64,000 nucleotides of DNA. Origin: Bryobacteraceae bacterium. Its GTDB lineage: Bacteria; Acidobacteriota; Terriglobia; Bryobacterales; Bryobacteraceae. The DNA lies in the NCBI GenBank assembly GCA_019752335.1, contig JAIEMJ010000013.1:392958-456957 (forward strand). Direction: 5' to 3'. The notes below the pieces were generated by a model. That model was given only the letters and a program-made list of their open reading frames with translations. It did not search any database and had not been told where the DNA came from. The translations under genes were made by a program, and so were the position numbers. Below are positions 44,778 to 51,561 of the stretch, one piece after another (position 1 is the stretch's first letter; every line of letters starts with the position of its first letter).

Positions 44778-45524
44778 ATGACCCCTGACAAACTCCGCGA
44801 ACTACTCGAAGACGTGCGCACCGGCGGTGTCGAGGTCGATGCCGCCGTCAATCGTCTGAAGGGCATGCCCTTCGAAAACCTCGGCTACGCCGTGCTCGAC
44901 CATCACCGCGCCATCCGCCACGGCATGCCCGAAGTCATCTACGGCGAAGGCAAAGCCCCGGCCCACCTGCTGGGCATCTTCAAGCGCCTGCGCGACCACG
45001 CACCGAACGTCCTCGCCACCCGCGTGGCCCCCGAAGCCGCCGAACTCGTCCTGGCCGAAGTCCCCGAAGCCGAGTACTATCCGGTGTCGCGCGTGCTGCG
45101 CGCATTTACCGACCGTGAGATTCGCAGCAAAGGCAAGATGGCCATCGTCTGCGCCGGCACGGCGGACCTTCCCGTAGCCGAGGAAGCCCGGCTCGTCGCC
45201 GAGACAATGGGCAACGAAATCCTCGCCATCTCCGACGTCGGCGTAGCCGGCATTCACCGCCTCTTTGGCCATCTGGACCAAATCCGCGAAGCTCGGGTGT
45301 GTCTGGCGGTCGCCGGCATGGAGGCGGCCCTGCCCAGCGTGCTCGGCGGACTGGTCTCCTGTCCGGTCATCGGCGTCCCCACCAGCGTCGGCTATGGCGC
45401 GCACTTCCACGGCCTCGCCTCGCTCCTGGGCATGCTGAACAGCTGCGCCAGCAACGTAACTGTCGTCAACATCGACAACGGCTTCGGCGCCGCTTACGTG
45501 GCAACGCTCATCAACCGGATCTAG
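44778..45524 (+). CDS. larB: LarB, nickel-pincer cofactor biosynthesis
   Basis: The 248-residue protein has a PurE-like C-terminal domain. LGYAVLDHHRAIRHGMPEVIYGEGK and SVGYGAHFHGLASLLGMLNSCASNVTVVNIDNGFGA match LarB; NSCA holds the active-site Cys. LarB carboxylates and hydrolyses nicotinate adenine dinucleotide to pyridinium-dicarboxylate mononucleotide, the first step to the nickel-pincer cofactor of lactate racemase. LarC and LarE are not in this window. PurE is unlikely: the extended N-terminus and DHHRA tract are LarB traits. A short dyad CCATCC-TCG-GGATGG follows the stop at 45526-45540. Confidence 0.88.
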   Translation: MTPDKLRELLEDVRTGGVEVDAAVNRLKGMPFENLGYAVLDHHRAIRHGMPEVIYGEGKAPAHLLGIFKRLRDHAPNVLATRVAPEAAELVLAEVPEAEYYPVSRVLRAFTDREIRSKGKMAIVCAGTADLPVAEEARLVAETMGNEILAISDVGVAGIHRLFGHLDQIREARVCLAVAGMEAALPSVLGGLVSCPVIGVPTSVGYGAHFHGLASLLGMLNSCASNVTVVNIDNGFGAAYVATLINRI

Positions 45525-45559
45525 CCCATCCTCGGGATGGACTGGGTCCTGTACGCAAA

Positions 45560-45597
45560 AAATACGGGGCCACCCCGAAGGGTGACCCCGCTTTCTC
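45560..45597. terminator. bidirectional intrinsic terminator
   Basis: CGGGGCCACCC (45565-45575), loop CGAA, GGGTGACCCCG (45580-45590): 10 of 11 pairs. The minus strand continues into TATTTTTTGC, a good T-tract for the 46309-45617 gene; the plus strand continues CTTTCTCC for larB. Confidence 0.7.
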
Positions 45598-45616
45598 CTG
45601 GACTGTAACCAGAATC

Positions 45617-46309
45617 TTAGAGTCGGCCCGCGCCCAAACCACCCAGACGGCAGGAACGGCATACACCGAATCCGCTACCGTTGGCATTGATGAAGTTGCA
45701 GAGCTGATTCATCCGGCCGACTTCGCCGATGTCCGGAGCAACCGCACCCACACCCGTGGAAAGCGTGGCCGGGCTGAAAGGCGTCTCGGTGATCACCGGA
45801 GCGGAACCCGCGGTCGGGCCCGCGTGAACCGTCGTGCCCCAAGCCAGCATGCCGTTCGTCAGGTTGCCCGGAGCCGTGCCGACCACCGTACCGACAGCCG
45901 CAGCCGAGTTCGTGCAGTTCGCGCCGCCAGTCGTCTGCGGCACCGTCGCCACCAACTTCACCACGATCGACGTCGGCACAGCCGGCGTCAACGTGTTGCT
46001 GGTCAAATCCCGGGTAACCGAAAGCGACACGAGGCCGTTCGGCGTCACCGGACACGAACAGCAAGAGATCATCTGTTCGTCGGGCGAAAACGCGTACACG
46101 TTCACGCAGATCGCGCCCGTCGTAGCCGCGGTGGTACCCGCCGCCAGACCGGCTCCATTGGCGCCGGAGTTCGTAATATTGATCACCGAGTCGCCAATGT
46201 TTAAGTTGGACGCGTAACGCACCTGATAGGGAACGTCAACCGCCTGAGAAAAAGCAGCTACCGAAAACGCAATTGCGAGTAGGGAGCCACGGAAAATGTG
46301 CAAGGACAT
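45617..46309 (-). CDS. secreted Cys-rich protein with CRSC tail
   Basis: The 230-residue protein has a signal peptide ending AAFSQAVD. A beta-rich body follows, rich in Asn, Thr, Ala and Gly (LNIGDSVINITNSGANG, ICVNVYAFSPDEQMISCCSC). The protein ends CRSCRLGGLGAGRL. Nine or more Cys occur in pairs (SCCSC, CRSC). I do not recognise the family; similar tails might act as surface or cross-linking modules. GGAGG lies 10 bases before the ATG. A 13-base motif shared with the 8003 gene leader lies 87 bases upstream, and a clear terminator follows. It is monocistronic. Confidence 0.72.
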   Translation of the reverse strand: MSLHIFRGSLLAIAFSVAAFSQAVDVPYQVRYASNLNIGDSVINITNSGANGAGLAAGTTAATTGAICVNVYAFSPDEQMISCCSCPVTPNGLVSLSVTRDLTSNTLTPAVPTSIVVKLVATVPQTTGGANCTNSAAAVGTVVGTAPGNLTNGMLAWGTTVHAGPTAGSAPVITETPFSPATLSTGVGAVAPDIGEVGRMNQLCNFINANGSGFGVCRSCRLGGLGAGRL

Positions 46310-46395
46310 GTAATCTACCTCCGGCTAAACATTAGCACTGGTGTAAGTACAGAGCAAGACTCCCTAGCACACTTTTGACGATTTTTGAAATTTCG

Positions 46396-46427
46396 GTACC
46401 TCCAGTCTTTTTCACAACTTGAGTACT
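46396..46427 (-). promoter_or_regulatory. second copy of AGACTGGAGGTAC with AGTACT
   Basis: On the minus strand AGTACT (46422-46427) precedes AGACTGGAGGTAC (46396-46408) by 13 bases, 87 bases before the Cys-rich gene. It is identical over 13 bases to 8079-8091, with AGTACT at almost the same distance. It is a candidate shared promoter or operator. Confidence 0.4.
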
Positions 46428-46588
46428 ACTGCCGCGGAATGAGGGTCCTAGTTGGGCAAGCGGCATTGTTCCGTCACTGCCCTCATTTGAGGTTACTCTT
46501 TCCCCTCCAAGTACTTAGCGGACACCTACCAGCTACTCAACCTGGCTGGAAATTCGCCCATCACGGGAGAATCAACGAACCTCGCCAT

Positions 46589-46610
46589 TTAGTACGTACT
46601 CTAGTACTAA
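46589..46610. promoter_or_regulatory. nested AGTAC dyads
   Basis: TTAGTAC (46589-46595) and GTACTAA (46604-46610) form a perfect 7-bp inverted repeat around an 8-base spacer. The left half overlaps the palindrome AGTACGTACT. This is a plausible operator in the divergent region. Confidence 0.4.
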
Positions 46611-46713
46611 TCACCCCTTTCGCCTCAAACTATCCCCACCGGTGTGAGGCGATGGAAAAATTGACGCACCCTGCTTCCGTTCTTTAAACTGAAGCTAATC
46701 CCTCATTTCTAGG

Positions 46714-46769
46714 GGACTCCTCTGGCGCCGATCGTTGTATGCGGCCGATTAATGAAAGTGGAGGAGTCC
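46714..46769 (+). promoter_or_regulatory. 9-bp inverted repeat in the PEP-CTERM operon leader
   Basis: GGACTCCTC (46714-46722) and GAGGAGTCC (46761-46769) pair perfectly around 38 bases, with two more wobble pairs. The loop and flanks repeat GCCGATC-type words. It could fold the 5' leader of the 46855 gene; no known riboswitch consensus was recognised. Confidence 0.4.
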
Positions 46770-46854
46770 GCCGATCATCCCGGTGTAGGAATAGAAGTAA
46801 GTGTGTTCTAAGAGCATACCCGGAGTCGGAAGTGAGCAAAATTGCGGAGGAACC

Positions 46855-47421
46855 ATGCGCGGGAAGTTCAGTCTAGTGAGAGCCATTTGGCTGGCCGGGA
46901 TCCTGGCGAGTTCCCTCCATGCCGCGTTTATCGCGCCCTACGCGCCCGGCAATTTCACGCTCACCAATATTCAGGCCGACGGCATCATGGACTTCCGCCC
47001 CAACGGTTCCCTGGTGATCACGGGAGGCAATGACGGCAGCATCCTTCCAGGCAGCACTCGTGTCCTGGCCACTGCGGCGGGCAGCGGTTTGGTGACTTTC
47101 AATTTTTCGTATTCGGTGCTGGATGACGCATTCTTCGAAGTGGCCGGGTATATGCTCGGCAATACGCGCTTTGAATTCGCGGATCGCAATGGCGTGGCGG
47201 ATGTCGTGAGTTTCTCCGTGAACGCCGGACAGACCTTCGGCTTCTATGTCGATACGGTCGATAACTTGGGCGAACCCGGCTATCTGACGATCACCAACTT
47301 CGAGGCACCGCTCGGCTCTGGCGGCGCGCCGGTTCCTGAACCCTCTACCTGGCTCTCCGCTGGCTTGGCGCTTCTTTGCGTGGCGGCCCATCGCAAATTC
47401 TGGAAAGAGAACAAATCATGA
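46855..47421 (+). CDS. PEP-CTERM sorted extracellular protein
   Basis: The 188-residue protein has a signal peptide (AIWLAGILASSLHAA), a beta-rich body with FNFSYSVLDDAFFEVAGYMLG and a PEP-CTERM tail: PVPEPSTWLSAGLALLCV, then basic HRKFWKENKS. This tail is recognised by an exosortase, which is not in this window. The mature protein would be exported, probably to the exopolysaccharide/matrix. The start has GGAGG at a good distance. The stop overlaps the next start (ATGA), so the next secreted protein is coupled. The upstream leader contains a 9-bp inverted repeat. Confidence 0.85.
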   Translation: MRGKFSLVRAIWLAGILASSLHAAFIAPYAPGNFTLTNIQADGIMDFRPNGSLVITGGNDGSILPGSTRVLATAAGSGLVTFNFSYSVLDDAFFEVAGYMLGNTRFEFADRNGVADVVSFSVNAGQTFGFYVDTVDNLGEPGYLTITNFEAPLGSGGAPVPEPSTWLSAGLALLCVAAHRKFWKENKS

Positions 47422-49190
47422 AAAAGACGCTCGGACTCTTCTTCGCTGCCCTCTCGCTCGGCGCCCAGACTCAGATTACGTACGGCGGCACCAACGTCAC
47501 CGGTCAACTGGTGCTGGTGCGCACCGTAAACCCGTCCCTATTGGGCGGCCAAAGAGCCCTCGCCGCGCCCTCCACCTCGGCGGCCGCGGTCGACGAACCA
47601 GGGAATCAGAACGTACCCGAAATCTTCGAGGAAGTGAGCCGCTCGCTCCGCCGTCTGCGTCCCGAACAGGACCCCGCGCCTACCGCAGAGTCGTTGAAAG
47701 CCACCCTCACCCGGTCTGCGCTGGGTCTGCAAACTGTCCCTGGGTTACCTGTGGTCTCGGTGCCAGGCGGCTTTGACGGGCTCACCCACCTCGATCAGCG
47801 CAACGCCGGCGGCGGGAACCAGTACAACACGGAGCCGTCCAACCCGGGCGTCGCCATCGCGAATGGCTTTGTTTTGTTGGGCGTCAATAACGCGGTGCAG
47901 GTCTACAACTTAACCGGTACGCCCCTCCTCCCGCGCGTACTCACCTCGAACGAGCTCTTCGGCGTCAGCCCGGCGATTGACCGGAATACCGGGATCAACG
48001 GTGTCTACCCCACCGACATGCGCGTCTTCTGGGATCAGGGAATCAACCGCTGGTTCGTTCTGCAACGCGCCCAGGACTACAACGCCGCCGGCGATCCGCT
48101 CGAAACCTCGCGCTTCTACATGGCCGTCAGCCAAACCGCCGACCCCACCGCCGCCTACAACATCTACGTCATGGAAACAACGGACCGGCCCAACCCCAGT
48201 TGCCCCTGCGTCGCCGACTATCCCTCCATCGGCGCTGACCAGCATGGTTTCTATATCAGTTCGAACGAGTTCACGTCCGCGAACCTGGCCTTCGCCAACG
48301 CGCAGATTCACGCCATCTCCAAAGCCTCCTTGCTGAGCGGGGTCACCAACCCGGTCACTTTCCGGATCCGCCTGCCCTTCACGACCGGCTACGAGTTCGC
48401 CATTCAACCCGCGATTACTCCGCCTGGCGCCTCTTACGCTGTGGGCTCAGGCGGCGTCCAGTTTTTCGTCAGCACCCTGGGCCGCGCAGCAAACGACAAC
48501 AAGATGGGAGTTTTCGCCTTGGTGAATACCTCGACGCTGGCCACCTCGAACCCGAACCTGAGCTTGATCCAGATCACCGTGCCGATTTTGCCCTACGTCA
48601 CCCCGGACCCGGCCGACCAAAAATCTGGTCCGATCACCCGGAACGCCTCGGTCTCTTTCATCGATGGCGGCGATACTCGCATCCAAGGTGTCTCCTACGC
48701 TGGAGGTCGCATTTTCGCCACGCTGGCCACCGCCGTGAGGGACACGAACGGACGCCAGGTGGTCGGAGGGGCCTTTGTGATCTTCTCGCCCACCTATCGC
48801 AATGGAATCCTTGCGGCGCCCGTCCTGCGCCAAGCCTACTTCAGCGTGACCGGCAATCACCTCCTGCGCCCCTCGATCGCCATGAACGCGCAGGGCCGCG
48901 GAGCCATCGCCGTCACCCTCGTCGGGCCTGATTATTTCCCCAGCGCCGCCTATTTGCCCATTGACACCTTCTCCGGCCCCACCGTGGTTCGCCTAGTGAA
49001 GCCCGGTTTCTCGCCGCAGGACGGCTTCACGGGCGACGGCACGCTCTTCAGCCCCGGCACTGCCCGGTGGGGCGACTACTCTTCGCCCTTTATCGCCCCG
49101 GATGGCTCTTTCTGGATGGCCGTTGGCTACATTCCTAACCTTCCCAGAAACCCCTTAGCCAATTGGGGGACATACATTTCCAGATACTAA
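47418..49190 (+). CDS. secreted 590-aa protein coupled to PEP-CTERM gene
   Basis: This unrecognised protein has a signal peptide (MKKTLGLFFAALSLGAQTQ). Repeated beta-blade-like segments follow, such as GVAIANGFVLLGVNNAVQVYNL, DMRVFWDQGINRWFVLQRAQ and DYPSIGADQHGFYISSNEF, in the style of a propeller or sialidase fold, and the end is DGSFWMAVGYIPNLPRNP. One CPC motif (SCPCVADYP) occurs. No catalytic residues can be named. ATGA overlap with the PEP-CTERM gene implies a joint function. The next gene starts 146 bases on after a gap with a possible -35/-10 (TTGCAA 49253, TAGATT 49275). Confidence 0.75.
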   Translation: MKKTLGLFFAALSLGAQTQITYGGTNVTGQLVLVRTVNPSLLGGQRALAAPSTSAAAVDEPGNQNVPEIFEEVSRSLRRLRPEQDPAPTAESLKATLTRSALGLQTVPGLPVVSVPGGFDGLTHLDQRNAGGGNQYNTEPSNPGVAIANGFVLLGVNNAVQVYNLTGTPLLPRVLTSNELFGVSPAIDRNTGINGVYPTDMRVFWDQGINRWFVLQRAQDYNAAGDPLETSRFYMAVSQTADPTAAYNIYVMETTDRPNPSCPCVADYPSIGADQHGFYISSNEFTSANLAFANAQIHAISKASLLSGVTNPVTFRIRLPFTTGYEFAIQPAITPPGASYAVGSGGVQFFVSTLGRAANDNKMGVFALVNTSTLATSNPNLSLIQITVPILPYVTPDPADQKSGPITRNASVSFIDGGDTRIQGVSYAGGRIFATLATAVRDTNGRQVVGGAFVIFSPTYRNGILAAPVLRQAYFSVTGNHLLRPSIAMNAQGRGAIAVTLVGPDYFPSAAYLPIDTFSGPTVVRLVKPGFSPQDGFTGDGTLFSPGTARWGDYSSPFIAPDGSFWMAVGYIPNLPRNPLANWGTYISRY

Positions 49191-49335
49191 TGGGGAATTT
49201 CTACATCCACTAGGCCAAAGATCTTACAACCTTTACCCCCATCGGGGGCCAATTGCAACATTACTCGTAAACTCTAGATTTTATTCGACAACTTCATTGG
49301 TTTTCGCAGTAGCATGGGGTACCGAGGAGGAACCA

Positions 49336-51495
49336 ATGAAAACTAACAAATACCTTCCCATTTCGTCACTTCGCGTGGCTTTCCTATTCGCCGCGGCGGT
49401 TACCGTCAACGCCCAGACGATCGCGCACCAGGTCACCCTGCCCAACTCCATGTATTGGTGCGACGACAGCATGATTCGGTCCCTATTCACCGAGATCAAC
49501 TCGCTGCGCACAGATCGCGGCCTTCCCGTCCTGCGTTCGGACCGTCTCGGCGACAAGGTCGCCGAACTCCGCGCCGTCCAGTTCGCCAACTATATGGCGA
49601 CCCATACCCCCAACACGCCTGGCTTTAACCCCCACGAGGGCTGGGAGGCGACCGCAGCGAGTGTCGGCTACAACATCTGGAGCGAAAACCTCGCCTACCT
49701 GTCGCTCTACCCCGGCTGGATCGTCCGTTCGATCTGGCAGGATAACTTGCACTTGGCGGCCATGCTGACTTCGCAAGCGAATGTGGCGGGAGTCTCCTGC
49801 GTCATGTTTCAGGGCGCCCCGTATTGGACCTATGAGCCCGGCATCGCGAGCGGCACGTCGACGCCTACCCCTCCTCCAGCGCCGGCACCCACCCCGGCAC
49901 CCACGCCGTCCACCCCAACTCAGCCAACTGTGACGACCGGCGCGCTCGACGCCGAGCAGGCCAAGTTCCTTAGCCTCATCAACGCCTATCGCGCCCAGAA
50001 TGGCGCACCCGCGCTGCAGGTTTCTGTCGCGCTACAGAACGCCAGCCAGTGGATGAGCGACGATATGGCCAAGCGCGGCTTTGGCAGCCATACCGACAGC
50101 CTGGGCCGGAGTCCTTCGACACGCATGGCGGCTTTTGGCTACACCTATTTTCCGAACGGCGAGAATATCGCGGGCGGTCTGAGCGACGCCCAGGGCACCT
50201 TCGATCAGTTCAAGAACGCTTGTGACGCCAACGCCGCTGGCGTGTGTACCTACGCCCATCGGCTGAATATGCTCAACCCGGCCTTCCTGGTAATCGGCAT
50301 CGGCCGGACCTACGGCCCGGGCACAGTCTACGGCTGGTATTGGGCGACGGACTTTGGCGGCTTCGTCGACCGAACCATCACCCAGGCGCCGCCAGCTAAC
50401 CCGCCCACTACGCCGACCACCCCAACGACGCCAACTGCCCCGACAACGCCGCCGCCCCCCCCACCCACCGCACCTACGGGTGCGCGACCGGTAATCAACT
50501 CCTTCATGGCGAACCCGGCGTATATCCTGCCCGGCCAGACGAGCGTCCTCTCGTGGAGCGTCACGGGCGCCACGTCGATCACGATTGACCCGATCGGCGT
50601 GGTTACCGGTACCACCTCGCGCACCGTTTCGCCGACGCAGTACACCAACTACCGGATGACCGCCACCAATGCCGCCGGCACGACGACGGACATGATTACG
50701 CTCGCCGTGGCCAACATCTCTGGCCCACCGGCGGCGCCCCCGCCCCCGGCCGGCGATACGCAGCCGCCCACGACGCCCGCTATCACCGCCGCTTCACCCA
50801 GCGGACCCTACCAGATCAACCTGACTTGGTCGACCAGTACGGACAACGTCGGAGTCGCCGGCTATCAGGTGCTGCGCAATGGCAGCTTGATCGCTAACGC
50901 CTCCGCCGCGGCGCGAACCTATACTGACCTCAGCGTCAGCCCGTCGTCGACCTACGTCTACACGGTGCGCGCCTTCGACGCGGTCTCGAACTTCTCCGGG
51001 CCGAGCAACGCCGTGCCCGTCACGACGCCGGCCATCACGCCAGTGAATCCGCCTCCGGCGCCCACGCCAACGCCCGCCCCCGCTCCCCCAGTGAGCGGTG
51101 GCGCCTGCCCTGCCCCGGCCACCAACGCCTACACCGGTTGCTACTACAACAACGTCGAGCTCACCGGCAATCCCTCGCTCGTCCGCACCGATTCGGTCTT
51201 GGACTTCAACTGGGGTACCGGCTCCCCCTCGCCGGCCGTGACGCCGCTCAACTTCTCGGCACGCTGGCAGGGTAACTTCACCTTCCAGGCCGGCGAGTAC
51301 ACTTTCGCCACGCTCGCCTCGGACGGTATCCGCCTTTACCTGGACGGCGTGCTGATCCTCGACCGCTGGCGCGACCAGCCCGGGTACCGGTTTAACATCC
51401 GCCGCACAGTCACCGCCGGTAGTCATCTGGTGACGGTGGAGTACTACCAACGCACGGGTTTGCCGCTCATCGCAGTTAGTTGGGCGAAGAACTAA
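49336..51495 (+). CDS. secreted double CAP-domain protein with Ig/FN3 and PA14 modules
   Basis: The 719-residue protein has a signal peptide ending VTVNAQ. CAP (SCP/PR-1) domain 1 lies at about residues 35-165 (IRSLFTEINSLRTDRGLPVL, IWSENLAYL). A Pro-Thr linker precedes CAP domain 2 (about 200-335: FLSLINAYRAQNGAPALQVS, GYTYFPNGENIAGG, LNMLNPAFLVIGIGRTYG). A second Pro/Thr linker leads to an Ig-like segment (ILPGQTSVLSWSVTGATS), an FN3-like repeat (TWSTSTDNVGVAGYQVLRNG) and a C-terminal PA14 domain (GCYYNNVELTGNPSL, RWQGNFTFQAGEYTFATLASDGIRLYLDG). PA14 binds carbohydrate; CAP proteins are of varied function. GGAGGAACC precedes the ATG. Confidence 0.9.
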   Translation: MKTNKYLPISSLRVAFLFAAAVTVNAQTIAHQVTLPNSMYWCDDSMIRSLFTEINSLRTDRGLPVLRSDRLGDKVAELRAVQFANYMATHTPNTPGFNPHEGWEATAASVGYNIWSENLAYLSLYPGWIVRSIWQDNLHLAAMLTSQANVAGVSCVMFQGAPYWTYEPGIASGTSTPTPPPAPAPTPAPTPSTPTQPTVTTGALDAEQAKFLSLINAYRAQNGAPALQVSVALQNASQWMSDDMAKRGFGSHTDSLGRSPSTRMAAFGYTYFPNGENIAGGLSDAQGTFDQFKNACDANAAGVCTYAHRLNMLNPAFLVIGIGRTYGPGTVYGWYWATDFGGFVDRTITQAPPANPPTTPTTPTTPTAPTTPPPPPPTAPTGARPVINSFMANPAYILPGQTSVLSWSVTGATSITIDPIGVVTGTTSRTVSPTQYTNYRMTATNAAGTTTDMITLAVANISGPPAAPPPPAGDTQPPTTPAITAASPSGPYQINLTWSTSTDNVGVAGYQVLRNGSLIANASAAARTYTDLSVSPSSTYVYTVRAFDAVSNFSGPSNAVPVTTPAITPVNPPPAPTPTPAPAPPVSGGACPAPATNAYTGCYYNNVELTGNPSLVRTDSVLDFNWGTGSPSPAVTPLNFSARWQGNFTFQAGEYTFATLASDGIRLYLDGVLILDRWRDQPGYRFNIRRTVTAGSHLVTVEYYQRTGLPLIAVSWAKN

Positions 51496-51561
51496 TCAAA
51501 CCGCCTCAGTAGATTTCGGGGAGCGAGTCATGAAACAATAATCCTACTGAAGGGTAAGTTC

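Larger units (their letters stand above)
46310..46854. other. 545-base intergenic region, structured and less GC-rich
   Basis: The gap separates two divergent secreted-protein genes and looks non-coding. A 100-codon plus frame (46385-46687) has no family resemblance or ribosome site. It holds three AGTACT hexamers (46422, 46510, 46603), the 10-bp palindrome AGTACGTACT (46591-46600), and several dyads listed separately. CGCCTCA (46621-46627) and TGAGGCG (46645-46651) form a further 7-bp stem. The last 100 bases are a leader ending in GCGGAGGAACC before the ATG at 46855. Confidence 0.6.

Noticed and set aside
46385..46687. 100-codon plus-strand frame in the intergenic region
   Set aside because: There is no ribosome site, no recognisable domain, and the composition is unlike neighbouring genes.
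49239..49251. CCCCC-ATC-GGGGG hairpin after the 590-aa gene as terminator
   Set aside because: There is no T-tract on either strand and the loop is only 3 bases.
50395..50470. Pro/Thr codon repeats as a variable-number tandem repeat
   Set aside because: They encode the flexible linker between CAP and Ig-like modules. The units are degenerate, so this is ordinary low complexity.
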